Shown: positions 1 to 12,156, counted from the first letter of the stretch. The stretch is DNA of 64,000 nt from Zoroaster sp. YZ-2022 (GCA_029582265.1 CM055816.1:35490891-35554890), one strand, 5' to 3'. Notes: a model not told the origin generated them from the letters alone. A program made the numbers and translations.

Positions 1-94
1 TTCTTATTTATAAGTGATGCCGAGCTTCTTCACAGAAGAGCTATCTTGTTTTTCTTCTAAATAAATCCATAGTGGTCAAACAGAGGCTTGAATG

Positions 95-349
95 TGACCC
101 GCTCTGGCAAAACCCAAAACTTCTCTGCATTTACCATAATGCGTAACAGTCATGAAAAGTTCAAAAAATTACCCCAGAGACCAGTTTGAGGGACCAGTTT
201 TCATGTCACCATACAGAGCAATTTCTGTAGATTTTGATGGAAAAGAAAAATCCTGAAATGTTGTTGGGAACATTGTTAATTTTCACGATAAATTTGGGAG
301 GTCAATTTTGAAAATTGGGTCCAAATTTAGGGTTTTGCTAGAGCCAGTC
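95..349. repeat. MITE-like foldback, TGTGACCCGCTC family
   Basis: Ends gacccgctctggcaaaaccc and gggttttgctagagccagtc are imperfect inverted repeats. Related ends occur at 28592-29024, 31593-32056 and about 34690-35116. Confidence 0.5.
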
Positions 350-1361
350 AGAAATAGGCTGGCCCCCGTTATGTATTGAGCATCTGTGGCTAAGATCACA
401 CTTGGGTACAGGGAATCCATCAAAGATAGCCTATTCCCCCTTATCATTTACACTAACAAAATAAATTAATTAATTAAATAAGGAAGTTAGTAAGAAAAAA
501 GTATAAAAGTTTAATTTATTATTTTAATATTTGAATAAATTAATAATAAATAAATTGTTTTTCTAAACTTTTCACTCAGTAAATCTTGTGTTTGCCTTTT
601 TCAAGCTAGTCTCTTTATATTATTATTTTTTATTATTTATATATATTTAAAAAAAATTAGATTCAGCCTCTTTTATTTTTATTTTTTATTAGCCTACTGT
701 TATTCATCCTCCTATCTTGTCTCATCTCTTATTGTGTAAAAAATTGTTTTCACGCGCGCGTTTACGCACGCGCTCAACGCTCTACCAGCCTATTAAAATG
801 CTTATGTGTTCTTTGTTAATAACAAACGCAATATACGATTTTTATTTTTATTTTAAATAGCTTTGTATTACTATTACACTAATTACCTTCAGATGTGATG
901 GACGTGTTTTTTTACTTCATGAGTTTTGATACATTGTTGCATCATATTTCTACATCCTACTGAAATCCTTTGTTCCAGTTTATCATCATATTTCTACTGA
1001 CTTTGTTTATTCATCTTACGGTAAGCTCATATTTATAACCCGAATTTTATTATGTGTAAACAATTTTTTTTTGTTATCTCCTAATAGGTCTAGGCCTACC
1101 TCAGTATTTTTAACGTTATATCACATAAACTATCATTAATTTTACTGCATTCAGTCAACATAAAATATTTTTGTAAAAAAAGTTTTTTTTCTTAAATTTT
1201 CAGATACATCAACGTTAATTATTAGACCCTCCTAGTTCCTCCTCCAATTTTTACTTTTTCTTCACATAATAGGTGAGATTTCCTATTTTAATTTAATTTT
1301 TTTTAATTTTTTATATATTATAATAATTTCCCCTACTATTCTTTAAAAAGAGTACTTAACG

Positions 1362-1432
1362 GGCAGGTCGTGCAGTCTCATAAGACGAAACCTGCCGTAA
1401 GCCTTATAGCATACTGCACCTGACGAGTCATG
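1362..1432 (+). ncRNA. Hammerhead-like three-helix junction in permuted strand order (candidate)
   Basis: All conserved hammerhead parts are present on the plus strand: GGCAGG then the cleavage triplet GTC (1362-1369), stem I strand GTGCAGT (1370-1376), GAC then GAAA then CCTGCC (1384-1396), stem I strand ACTGCAC (1413-1419), core CTGACGA (1420-1426) and GTC (1427-1429). Stem III (6 bp plus A-U), stem I (7 bp) and stem II (3 bp, then ATG/CAT after a bulge) all match consensus pairing. The strand order is the reverse of the cyclic order in known type I-III hammerheads, so activity is unproven; it may be a scrambled relic. Confidence 0.3.
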
Positions 1433-2269
1433 CTATTTTTAAATTTTTTTTTTATAAAATAAATTAAAAAAAAAGGCTGTTTAAGAACTCTTATATTGCC
1501 GGCTATAACCTTCTCCTAACCCTTATTATTTTCTTTAATAACCCTTTTTAATAATTTCTATTCATTTTTCTTGTTTTATTTTTATTTGACATTAATCCAC
1601 TTTTACATAGATCCACAAAACAAAATATCATTTTCATCATAATTTTTTATTTATTTATTTTTTAATTTTTTTTTATTTTTATTTTTTTATTTTTATTTTT
1701 TATTTTAAATTAAACCTTAGAACACACAACCCTTTTACCCTTCTTAATCAGATTTTACAACTTATAATAATAAATCATACAACACATCTAACATTAAATA
1801 TTCGTATCCACAACCCACTATTGTTTTGTGTGTAATTTTTCTTCCTTTCGTGCCGAGTTTGACAAAGTCTGAATCTTTATAATCAGTCGTCACTCTCATT
1901 CTACGCACTTCTTGGAATAGTTTTAATCCATTTGTCCACGGTGATAGAATTAACGTTTTTGCATATCGTGAGATATGTTTAGGGCTAAATAAACCTTGTT
2001 TATTTATAATCAAAATAATGAGCATTAATATTTCTAACATACAATTTAAAGATTACATACGTAGTAAAATAAACATAATTTCTGCATAAGGAACTGGGTT
2101 ATCGTATCCAATTTCAGTCAAGAAATTGGTAACTTTGTACAGGGGAATGTTTAGCATAATATTGCTCTGATCTTTCACAAGTGAGAAGCAATAGATTTAA
2201 AACAACGTGAAAATGCATTCCAATGTTTTGATCGTCAAATACAACTTTCGCTATCCTCAATCGGAATTT

Positions 2270-2410
2270 GGATCAGCTTGTCAAAGTTGTATTCTTCTGA
2301 AGACGATCAGAGCATGCTGATCGAAATGTCCAATTGTAACCAACAAGTTCTTTTCAGCACTGTTTACTAATAAAACAAAGGGAATTTCTACATGGTGTCA
2401 CCGCAAAACA
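2270..2410 (+). repeat. Penelope-derived terminal fragment
   Basis: Contains CTGAAGA (about 2296), a GATCAG/CTGATC stem and GAAA, followed by gttcttttcag and catggtgtcaccgcaa, the same order as in the Penelope-like terminal segments at 35.3-35.6 kb. Confidence 0.5.
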
Positions 2411-2784
2411 GTCTTTACTTTTCTGTCAAGAATATTTTGGAAATAATTTGACAAATCTGACTAAAACACGTAATGTTTCTCAGTTGGTTCACACATGTCT
2501 GAGAAAAACTTAAAAGTTAATTTACAATTTTCACAATACTTTTTACATTTACATTTATTTGTGGAGATTTTGTTCGCATCTTATTTTACTTCAGTAACAA
2601 AAATATAATTTGACCATTATTACTAAAATGATAGCACCTCAGACAGAAATATTACAAGGGATGTTTGATACCATCATCAACTTTACACCATTTTGTTTTT
2701 AAATATTTCATCATTTCTGAGATAACCAATGTTTAATTGCCCCTCTTCATTATGAGCCCTACAGTTCTAATAACCTGACATATA

Positions 2785-3060
2785 TACTGAGACGCAATAG
2801 AAACTTACCACTTGTTTTGGAATAGCATAAAATTGAAATGGTTCAAAATAAGACAACACAACAATTTGGATTAGAAATGTTGGCATTTTATTGAGGAAAT
2901 GTCCACGTTTTGTCCACTGTACTCGATCCCATCTGTATCCACTTCACCGCGAAACGTCAGAGGGTCACGTTGCCAAATAAGTGCACATATTACATTTGTG
3001 CATTGTGATTACTGATAATTTTAGATCGAAAAAGTGGTAAGTTTCTATTGCGTCTCAGTA
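2785..3060. mobile_element. TA-flanked MITE (TACTGAGACGCAATAG ends)
   Basis: Perfect terminal inverted repeats (tactgagacgcaatag onward, about 28 bp), flanked by TA at 2783-2784 and 3061-3062, as expected for Tc1/mariner-type transposition. 276 bp, no coding capacity. A second copy with a different centre is at 44654-44961. Confidence 0.8.
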
Positions 3061-3162
3061 TATTATTTTTTGGGTAAAAAAATTAACAAATAGGATCTAT
3101 ATTAAAGGGACAGTATCATCATGATCAGCAGGACATGGAATCAGAGTGCTTGTTTTAGATTA

Positions 3163-3517
3163 ACCCTAGCTTTCCCAAATCCTGCAAAATCCTTTTTGCT
3201 ATAAAGTGAAGGATTTTGAAGGATTGAGGTTACGTGCTCTTTGGAGGATTGAGATTGTTAGGCATACTTGCCTTTCCATGGTAAATGTACATCAATTTTT
3301 GTTGTGATTGCAAGGTCAGTGCTTGGGTCAGTGGACACTGTTTATTGCTCCATGCATGCAGGGAGGGTCCCTGGCCATGTACATGTATCACAGATTAGAA
3401 ACACATGTATGCATACATGTCATGTGCTTTGCTTTACGACTGAAGGATTTTGAAGGATTTTGAAGGATTTTGGAGGATTCAGGTTTCTGTAAGCAAATGG
3501 GCCTAGGGAGTTAGGGT
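3163..3517. mobile_element. TTAA-type MITE nested in an AGGGACAGTATC MITE
   Basis: ttaaccctagc ... gttagggttaa, with TTAA on both sides. The sequence outside (3100-3160 and 3518-3545) joins into the AGGGACAGTATCGTC family seen at 29.4, 32.5 and 34.0 kb. The interior has several GAAGGATTTTG repeats. Confidence 0.55.
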
Positions 3518-3889
3518 TAATTCAGTGACTGAAATCAATTTCCCACATAATGAGATAAACTGCTTCTACGAATATGCTTATTTTTCTCTTGAATCAAGAT
3601 ATGCAAGTTTTCACTTATTACATTGTGTCTTTAACAAGAAAATGTTAAAAATGCATCCACATTTTTGTAGTCATTTTCAGGAAGTCACAAATTCAGTTTC
3701 CAGTTTCTGTTCACAGGTCAGCTTCAAATTTTTTTTTTCATTTGTTTTTCTTTTGCCAACGGTGACATTCATACTACATGTACATGTACACACGGGGACC
3801 AAATTTCCCATATATACAAAGCATGGTGGCTAAGAGAGGCCCTCATAAAAATTAGGCAAACGTTAATACCCCTATGTGAAAAAAATCAT

Positions 3890-4130
3890 TTAAAACACAG
3901 CGCGGCAGAATTCCAATCGATCCAATCGATCCAATCGATTGGACATAGCAAAAAAATAAATTAAAAAAAATAAAAAAGAATGCCGACGTGCGGGTCTGAG
4001 GCAATGCGTGCGAACACTAGAAACTAGAAAAAAAAATTTGGGGGGGGGGTGTAAAACACAAATATGCAAATTAAGTGTTTTTTGTACAAACTGTGAATGG
4101 TTTTTCTCATTACTTAGACTCCACATTTAC
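3890..4130. repeat. Interspersed repeat (CAGCGCGGCAGAATTCC family)
   Basis: Shares acacagcgcggcagaattcc, gtgcgggtctgaggcaatgc and gtatggtggctaagagaggc with copies near 20390-20640 and 24160-24400 (inverted) and 43430-43690. Includes a triple TCCAATCGA repeat. Confidence 0.55.
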
Positions 4131-4434
4131 CCGAAACTTTCGTAAATGGTTACTTATCAAGCCTACTGCTACAAGCAGTTTGGCCAACATTACCAATGGT
4201 GTGCTTTTCTTTTACAAGTGAAATGATTCACTTGATTACAAGCGATTTGGGATTTCAGTATTCTCCAGGAGGCAATTCATATAATTTTTGGAAATACATC
4301 TATCATAAAACAGCCACGTTCCAAAAATTATTGTGGTTGACAAGCAAACCATTCGATTCAAAAAAAGGGAAATGGGGAAGGCAAACGGTTCAATCTATAC
4401 TTGACAACATTTTCTTGGCTTACTCTTCCGTGAC

Positions 4435-4584
4435 CTACATGTAGTTTGAGGCAACACCTGGTTTCATGCGCATGAAATCCAGGGAAGCGTACTCGGTTGA
4501 TTCTTCAGTTTGGATTGGGGGCTTGTCTGGAGGGTGAGCCTTCAAATGGGATACTTTAGCATAAATCAGTCCTTCTTCATTGAC
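4435..4584 (-). CDS. Terminal exon, ending 1: ITIM plus ITSM-like, stop TAG
   Basis: Acceptor caccttttcag; phase-0 start, 50 codons including TAG at 4435-4437. It encodes VNEEGLIYAKVSHLKA, HPPDKPPIQTEES, TEYASLDFMRMKP and GVASNYM. It carries the same ITIM (LIYAKV) and ITSM-like TEYASL as ending 2, with Lys/Glu, Ala/Asp and C-terminal differences (NYM versus NF). To reach this ending the transcript must skip exons 12157-12212 and 8703-8849. The 3' UTR beyond 4435 cannot be delimited from sequence alone. Confidence 0.8.
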   Translation of the reverse strand, partial: VNEEGLIYAKVSHLKAHPPDKPPIQTEESTEYASLDFMRMKPGVASNYM

Positions 4585-5055
4585 CTGAAAAGGTGGATAA
4601 AAAAATTACGATAACAATTACACAATTAGTGAATTATAAAGTATTAAGTACTATAGGTGAAGTAGGTTACATGAAGTAGGTGATGGTACCAAACATCCCA
4701 AGAAATGATTCCTTCTGAAATGCTGACATTTTTTTGAAAACTTGAAATATACATTGTATTAATAATTTGATAAATTTTACCTTTTTAGAATGAATGCAAA
4801 CAAATTTGAATACATTTTCAATATTCTCTTGTTACCCATAATGAAAATTGTTACACTATCACAGATTGGTTCCTGCAGATATCTCTTGATTCTTATAAAG
4901 TATGAATGCATTAACGGACAATTTACCAATGGTGTACCATTCCTTTAAGGCCTGTTTACATAATTAAACATAATTTTACCAGCAAGAGTATATCAAAATG
5001 GGATTTTCTCAATGACTTCATGATTTTATCACATGCAGCAAAGGCTAATTATAAG

Positions 5056-5112
5056 TATGGTGGCCGAGTGGTCTAGTGCACTGAACTCAAGTTCTGGTGT
5101 TGTCAGAACTTG
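5056..5112 (+). repeat. tRNA-like A-box fragment (block A copy 1)
   Basis: ggtggccgagtggtctagtg resembles a tRNA-Leu/Ser D-arm with A box, followed by an anticodon-stem-like gaactcaagttc. No T-arm or acceptor closure follows. Duplicated at 9613-9669. A SINE head, not a functional tRNA. Confidence 0.45.
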
Positions 5113-6370
5113 TGTCCTTGACACTTAACCATATATGATTTGTCCTTCGGATGGGATGTTAACTGGAGGTTACTGTATACTATTAGTCCTCCTACAATCA
5201 GTGCAATTTTTGAAACAACCCATTCAGGCCACTCCAAGCCATTAGCTGTTGCCAGTGGCCTCCTATATATGGTTACCCTTCTGTGTACTGTCACACCACT
5301 GAGATTACAGGATAAAGTGGTCTCCCATGATACATTGGAGGCCATACTAATATGTTCAAACATTTACAGTGTCCTTGGGTGGCACATGGTTGATTACTTG
5401 GAAAGGACAGGACTGTACATGTATGTAGTGAAGGTTGCTGAAGAACAGAATTTAGTGGATCGGAGTGGCCTCCATGTGTAGAAGGGTTTAATCAAATAGA
5501 CCAAGGCTAGAGGCTATACCAGTGGCACTTTCAACCCATCTTTTGTAAACAAGTGAAGCCATGTGTAACATGGTCTGTGTATTTATGTAGGTTAATTTCT
5601 AATTCTACCTCCATGGGTTAATTCACTGTAATGTGTCCGAGGTACATGTAACATGCTTGAAAGTCAATCCTTTTTATAATAATTAGCATTCACTGTATCT
5701 TCGAGAATTTAAAATACATATATAAATAAATTTAAAAAATGGGAAAACAGCAGCTGTCCAGATGCTATCCCATAATAATTATTGTGGTACCAAATCTTCA
5801 AAATGTACCATGCATTTTTGTTGATCTTTCATATTCAGCACTTATGGCCTGTAAATCTTGATAGGTAGTAATTTTGTCCCATTTGAAGAGGTGAATGTAC
5901 CAGTTTTCCCCCCAAAAAGTGCCCCTTGGAGGATTTTGATGGATTTGGGGTGGTTAGGGTTACGATGGTAATTACCAATGTTGTACCTTCCCTTTAAAGT
6001 TAGTGTGTCAAGTCACAAAGAGAAATTCTTGCACAAGGTGTCAATAGTCAACAGTAATAATATCAAGTGTGTTTGCAGTATAATAACAAACAACCAGGAG
6101 ACGCGTGTGAAGATTGGTTATCTACAAACGGCTGTCCGTCTGACATAACCTTCTGTTGATTGTTAGATAAATTTGTTTCAAACCGAGGTCAAAAGCTTAA
6201 ATATCTTGGAAACAGTAGCCAATCAGCAATTTTAATTGTCATATTTGAATTCAGCACATCAAAATCCATAATAAATAGCACATTTTATCTCCGAAGCAGA
6301 CAACTTTAAAAAAATTGTTGACCAGTGTAATAAGCTGACACATTCACAAGTTTGTTTCATCTACATGTAT

Positions 6371-7015
6371 GTATATCTTGATTCAAAGAGGGTAAGCATT
6401 CTCCTACAGGCTATTTTGCCAACATTAACCAATGATGTACCTTCCCTTTAATGTATATCTTGATTCAAAGAGAGTAAGCATACTCATAGAAGCAGTTTTG
6501 CCAACATTACCAATGTTGTACCTTCCCTTCAATGTATCTTGATTCAAAGAGAGGAAGCATACTCATAGAAGCAGTTTTGCCAACATTACCAATGTTGTAC
6601 CTTCCCTTCAATGTATATCTTGATTCAAAGAGAGTAAGCATACTCATAGAAGCAGTTTTGCCAACATTACCAATGCTGTACCTTCCCTTCAATGTATATC
6701 TTGATTCAAAGAGGGTAAGCATTCTCCTACAGGCTATTTTGCCAACATTACCAATGCTGTACCTTCCCTTCAATGTATATCTTGATTCAAAGAGGGTAAG
6801 CATTCTCCTACAGGCTATTTTGCCAACATTAACCAATGATGTAACTTCCCTTCAATGTATATCTTGATTCAAAGAGGGTAAGCATTCTCCTACAGGCTAT
6901 TTTGCCAACATTAACCAATGCTGTACCTTCCCTTCAATGTATATCTTGATTCAAAGAGGGTAAGCATTCTCCTACAGGCTATTTTGCCAACATTAACCAA
7001 TGATGTAACTTCCCT
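6371..7015. repeat. Minisatellite, about 82-bp unit, 8 copies
   Basis: Units start at tgtatatcttgattcaaag and end at ccaatgttgtaccttccctt. Two sub-types (agagtaagcatactcatagaag and agggtaagcattctcctacagg) are interspersed. Open frames on both strands are by-products of the periodicity. Confidence 0.9.
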
Positions 7016-7612
7016 TTAAAGTTATGTGTCTGCACTGCCAGAATTGTGTTGACACAGCTATTGAGTCCAATACAAAAATGAGACAATTTTGTTCAAGTTT
7101 GTTTGCTTTTGTTTGTAATAGTGTTGTTTTGAATAGTTTTTTTTTTTATCAGGTGTATCAGGTTCAAAATTTAGTTTAAAATTGAGTTCATGGTTCATTT
7201 TGTAGATAGAGGCATTGTTTTGTAAGTGTTCTGGGTGGGGGGTAACAATAATACTTTGCCAGTTTATTGTAAAACTCTTTCTCCATGGTAAAATGCTGCT
7301 CTTTGTAGATAGAGGCATCATTTTGTTCATCCTACACTACAAAATGTCCACATAACATTTTAAGGCTACCATGTTGGTCTTTCATCATTGCTATTCTGGT
7401 GATGTTAAGAATTAAATTGAATTTGACTGTACATACATAGTGTATGGCTCAGTCTTGAGTCCAGACGTTTTGTGAATCTGCTCACAACGCGCTGTACCTG
7501 CACACAATGTGCACTGCAAATTTATTTCTGATAAAATAAAGCTTGGTGAAAGACTAGACGTGTCCGAGTTTCTCAGGTTGGCACGCACTACTGCAATATC
7601 TGAGTTACTTCG

Positions 7613-7890
7613 GTGTAAGGGCAAAATCAAATCAATTGTTTATCACCCAACCCAAGAATTTCATCAATCTATAGATAAAGCAGAACCCGTTGCTATAAGG
7701 AGTCAGCTGGCCAATCGCCATCGGGCAAGCTCGGTGGTCGAGAGGTTAAGACGGCTACACTAGTAAGCAAGAGGTGGTTTCGAATCCTGCCTGAGTTACC
7801 TGTGGAGGTTGTCTCTGCAGACACTCAGAACGCACCGAATACACAGTGCTTCATACATTAGGTGGTGTAAGGGCAAAATCCAATCAATTA
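7613..7890 (+). repeat. tRNA-derived SINE monomer with direct-repeat borders
   Basis: A head ggtggtcgagaggttaagac (A box) and ggtttcgaatcctgc (B box) sits at 7729-7800. It is bordered by gtgtaagggcaaaatcaaatcaattg and gtgtaagggcaaaatccaatcaatta. The same family occurs at 11870-12150 and, inverted, at 62.55-63.0 kb. Confidence 0.65.
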
Positions 7891-7902
7891 TATTAGACTT
7901 AC

Positions 7903-7958
7903 CGTTCTCCCATCATCATCTTGTTTTTGCCCTAGATTTGCATAGGTATCCTCAGCAT
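7903..7958 (-). CDS. Penultimate exon, ending 1 (DAEDTYANL...)
   Basis: 56 nt, phase 1 to 0, between ccaaatcag and GAACG|gtaagt. It encodes DAEDTYANLGQKQDDDGRT, differing from the copy at 12157-12212 by Ala for Glu at the +1 residue of the Tyr motif. It lies next to a tRNA-derived SINE. Confidence 0.7.
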
Positions 7959-8702
7959 CTGATTTGGACAGGATAAAACAAGAAGTAAATACACTTTAAC
8001 ACTGATATCCAGCTTTTGGAGATGGGGTGGCAGTTCATCCATGGTTTGGATGGAGTTAGTGCAGCAAGTGTACAGTTAATTTTATAACCGAATAAGCAAA
8101 CACATGGTTAATTGGTTAACTGAACCAAATTTTTAAAACAAATACGAAGATGGCCAGCCATCGCTGGTATCCTCATTACATCCAAATCAATGCGTAAATA
8201 GTTTTTGTTTTACAAAATTAAGGTAGGAGGTGTAACCTGTATGTTATTAATAATGGCTGGTGTATTTTGTTGATTACATGTGTGTATAATGATATTGACA
8301 TATTTTGCAGGGGTATATCTTGTTCAAGATGATAGATGATGTTGTGTTTTGATATACGATCCATCGCCACAAGACGGCGATATACTATCTTTGCCCAAGA
8401 CGAACCGCTATCACACTCGAACCGCTATTGGTCAGAGTTTGATAAAATTACTATGGACCAATCACAGGCCAGCTTTCATTGGACACTTGGAAATCCAAGA
8501 TTGCAACCACAGATACTTTCATTTTATGATGGAAATTAATTTATGAAACCCAAACTATTATACCTAAATGTTAAGTTTTTTTTATGAAAATAAAGGTGGA
8601 AAAAAGAATTAGATTTTACTTTCACGTAAATTTTGCAGATTGATTGTATAGATGAGGGAATGTTTTCTGGGGTCAATGAACCAAAAAGGTTGGATGAACT
8701 TT

Positions 8703-8849
8703 TTAAAAGTTTGAAGCAACACCTGGTTTCATGCGCATGAAATCGAGGGAAGCATACTCGGTTGATTCTTCAGTTTGGATTGGGGGCTTGTCTGGAGGGT
8801 GATCCTTCAAATGGGAGACTTCAGCATAAATCAGTCCTTCTTCATTGAC
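8703..8849 (-). CDS. Terminal exon, ending 2: ITIM plus ITSM-like, stop TAA
   Basis: Acceptor caccttttcag; phase-0 start, 49 codons including TAA at 8703-8705. It encodes VNEEGLIYAEVSHLKD, HPPDKPPIQTEES, TEYASLDFMRMKP and GVASNF. LIYAEV is a strict ITIM and TEYASL an ITSM-like motif 20-odd residues later, with a proline segment between. This is the layout of the tails of CD33-type and SLAM-type receptors (known families; no homology claimed). Starting in phase 1 at the same acceptor would hit an immediate stop, which confirms phase 0. Confidence 0.8.
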   Translation of the reverse strand, partial: VNEEGLIYAEVSHLKDHPPDKPPIQTEESTEYASLDFMRMKPGVASNF

Positions 8850-9189
8850 CTGAAAAGGTGGATAAAAAAAATAACGATAATAAGTACTATAGGTGAAGTA
8901 GGTTAAATATATGAAGTAGGTGATGGTACCAAACATCCCAAGAAATGATTCCTTCTGAAATGCTGACATTTTTTTTGAAAACTTGAAATGTACATTGTAT
9001 TAATAATTTGATAAATTTTACCTTTTTAGAATGAATGCAAACAAATTTGAATACATTTTCAATATTCTCTTGTTACCCATAATGAAAATTGTTACACTAT
9101 CACAGATTGGTTCCTGCAGATATCTCTTGATTCTTATAAAGTATGAATGCATTAACGGACAATTTACCAATGGTGTACCATTCCTTTAA

Positions 9190-9501
9190 CCCTCCTATAT
9201 ACAGTGCAGTTGCCATAGAATTGTCAGACCTTTCAAAACCTTTCAAGTTTGCTGTACTGAAGGGTTTTGAAAGGTGAGAAAACTGTCTGACAAAAGGGAC
9301 CTATGAAAGGTTTCGAAAGGTGTAACATCTCTCTGAACAAACTGGTGTTGAAATGTTTCAATACCTTTCAAAGGGTATTGAAAGGTGTGGTTGTTCAGTA
9401 GCAACAAATTCTGGAGGATTTTAAAGGGTTCATAATAATTGATAGCCAATTTGGCCCGTAAGCAGATTTTGAAAGTTTTGAAAGGTCAAACCATAGGAGG
9501 G
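9190..9501. mobile_element. piggyBac-like MITE, TTAA target
   Basis: CCCTCCTATA ... TATAGGAGGG-type ends, flanked by TTAA at 9186-9189 and 9502-9505. The paralogous site in block A copy 1 (about 4945) reads ccattcctttaaggcctg without the element, an exact empty site. Confidence 0.85.
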
Positions 9502-10868
9502 TTAAGGCCTGTTTACATAATTAAACATAACTTTACCAGCAAGAGTATATCAAAATGGGATTTTCTCAATGACTTCATGATTTTATCACATGCAGCAAAG
9601 GCTAATTATAAGTATGGTGGCCGAGTGGTCTAGTGCACTGAACTCAAGTTCTGGTGTTGTCAGAACTTGTGTCCTTGACACTTAACCATATATGATTTGT
9701 CCTTCGGATGGGATGTTAACTGGAGGTTACTGTATACTATTAGTCCTCCTACAATCAGTGCAATTTTTGAAACAACCCATTCAGGCCACTCCAAGCCATT
9801 AGCTGTTGCCAGTGGCCTCCTATATATGGTTACCCTTCTGTGTACTGTCACACCACTGAGATTACAGGCTAAAGTGGTCTCCCATGATACATTGTAGGCC
9901 ATACTAATATGTTCAAACATTTACAGTGTCCTTGGGTGGCACATGGTTGGTTACTTGGAAAGGACAGGACTGTACATGTATGTAGTGAAGGTTGCTGAAG
10001 AACAGAATTTAGTGGATCGGAGTGGCCTCCATGTGTAGAAGGGTTTTAATCAAATAGACCAAGGCTAGAGGCTATACCAGTGGCACTTTCAACCCATCTT
10101 TTGTAAACAAGTGAAGCCATGTGTAACATGGTCTGTGTATTTATGTAGGTTAATTTCTAATTCTACCTCCATGGGTTAATTCACTGTAATGTGTCCGAGG
10201 TACATGTAACATGCTTGAAAGTCAATCCTTTTTATAATTAGCATTCACTGTATCTTCGAGAATTTAAAATACATATATAAATAAATTTAAAAAATGGGAA
10301 AACAGCAGCTGTCCAGATGCTATCCCATAATAATTATTGTGGTACCAAATCTTCAAAATGTACCATGCATTTTTGTTGATCTTTCATATTCAGCACTTAT
10401 GGCCTGTAAATCTTGATAGGTGCCCCTTGGAGGATTTTGATGGATTTGGGGTGGTTAGGGTTACGATGGTAATTACCAATGTTGTACCTTCCCTTTAAAG
10501 TCAGTGTGTCAAGTCACAAAGAGAAATTCTTGCACAAGGTGTCAATAGTCAACAGTAATAATATCAAGTGTGTTTGCAGTATAATAACAAACAACCAGGA
10601 GACGCGTGTGAAGATTGGTTATCTACAAACGGCTGTCCGTCTGACATAACCTTCTGTTGATTGTTGGATAAATTTGTTTCAAACCGAGGTCAAAAGCTTA
10701 AATATCTTGGAAACAGTAGCCAATCAGCAATTTTAATTGTCATATTTGAATTCAGCACATCAAAATCCATAATAAATAGCACATTTTATCTCCGAAGCAG
10801 ACAACTTTAAAAAAATTGTTGACCAGTGTAATAAGCTGACACATTCACAAGTTTGTTTCATCTACATG

Positions 10869-11275
10869 TATGTATATCTTGATTCAAAGAGGGTAAGCAT
10901 TCTCCTACAGGCTATTTTGCCAACATTAACCAATGATGTACCTTCCCTTTAATGTATATCTTGATTCAAAGAGAGTAAGCATACTCATAGAAGCAGTTTT
11001 GCCAACATTACCAATGTTGTACCTTCCCTTCAATGTATATCTTGATTCAAAGAGAGTAAGCATACTCATAGAAGCAGTTTTGCCAACATTACCAATGTTG
11101 TACCTTCCCTTCAATGTATATCTTGATTCAAAGAGGGTAAGCATTCTCCTACAGGCTATTTTGCCAACATTAACCAATGCTGTACCTTCCCTTCAATGTA
11201 TATCTTGATTCAAAGAGGGTAAGCATTCTCCTACAGGCTATTTTGCCAACATTAACCAATGTTGTAACTTCCCTT
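10869..11275. repeat. Minisatellite, about 82-bp unit, 5 copies (block A copy 2)
   Basis: Same unit and flanks as 6371-7015, with three fewer copies, so unit number changed after the block A duplication. Confidence 0.9.
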
Positions 11276-11869
11276 TAAAGTTATGTGTCTGCACTGCCAG
11301 AATTGTGTTGACACAGCTATCGAGTCCAATACAAAAATGAGACAATTTTGTTCAAGTTTGTTTGCTTTTGTTTGTAATAGTGTTGTTTTGAATAGTTTTT
11401 TAAATTTTTATCAGGTGTATCAGGTTCAAAATTTAGTTTAAAATTGAGTTCATGGTTCATTTTGTAGATAGAGGCATTGTTTTGTAAGTGTTCTGGGGGG
11501 TTTGGTTAACAATAATTTGCCAGTTTATTGTAAAACTCTTTCTCCATGGTAAAATGCTGCTCTTTGTAGATAGAGGCATTGTTTTGTTCATCCTACACTA
11601 CAAAATGTCCACATAACATTTTAAGGCTACCATGTTGGTCTTTCATCATTGCTATTCTGGTGATGTTCAGAATTAAATTGAATTTGACTGTACATACATA
11701 GTGTATGGCTCAGTCCAGACGTTTTGTGAATCTGCTCACAACGCGCTGTACCTGCACACAATGTGCACTGCAAATTTTTTTCTGATAAAATAAAGCTTGG
11801 TGAAAGATTAGACGTGTCCGAGTTTCTCAGGTTGGCACGCACTATTGCAAGATCTGATTTACTTCGGTG

Positions 11870-12150
11870 TAAGGGCAAAATCAAATCAATTGTTTATCAC
11901 CCAACCCAAGAATTCCATCAATCTATAGATAAAGCAGAACCTGTTGCTATAAATAGTCAGCTGGCCAATCGCCATCGGGTAAGCTCGGTGGTCGAGAGGT
12001 TAAGACGGCTACACTAGTAAGCAAGAGGTGGTTTCGAATCCTGCCCGAGTTACCTGTGGAGGTTGTCTCTGCAGACACTCAGAACGCACCGAGTACACAG
12101 TGCTTCATACATTAGGCGGTGTAAGGGCAAAATCCAATCAATTATATTAG
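11870..12150 (+). repeat. tRNA-derived SINE monomer (block A copy 2)
   Basis: Copy of 7613-7890 with tRNA-like A and B boxes at about 11985-12057. It ends a few bases from the penultimate exon 12157-12212. Confidence 0.65.
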
Positions 12151-12156
12151 ACTTAC

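Larger units (their letters stand above)
350..2784. other. AT-rich non-coding stretch
   Basis: No credible exon or gene seen. Contents are long A/T runs, a CG-dinucleotide patch near 750-780, the structured segment at 1362-1432 listed separately, and a Penelope-derived fragment near 2270-2410. Short open frames here are in low-complexity AT sequence. It lies downstream of the receptor gene. Confidence 0.6.

Noticed and set aside
1762..2040. 92-residue minus-strand frame in the left AT-rich region
   Set aside because: No homology recognised, no splice context, low-complexity surroundings; cannot be supported as a gene.
5103..5481. Overlapping plus- and minus-strand frames, copied at 9660-9920
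   Set aside because: Part of a dispersed MITE family also at 40.06-40.35 kb and 36.5 kb; frames are not kept among the copies.
6507..6867. Repetitive-peptide open frames on both strands
   Set aside because: They follow the roughly 82-bp minisatellite and change with unit number between block A copies.
7729..7800. tRNA gene
   Set aside because: A and B boxes are present, but arms do not close and the sequence is part of a repeated SINE; the same judgement applies at 12.0, 49.95, 62.6 and 62.9 kb.
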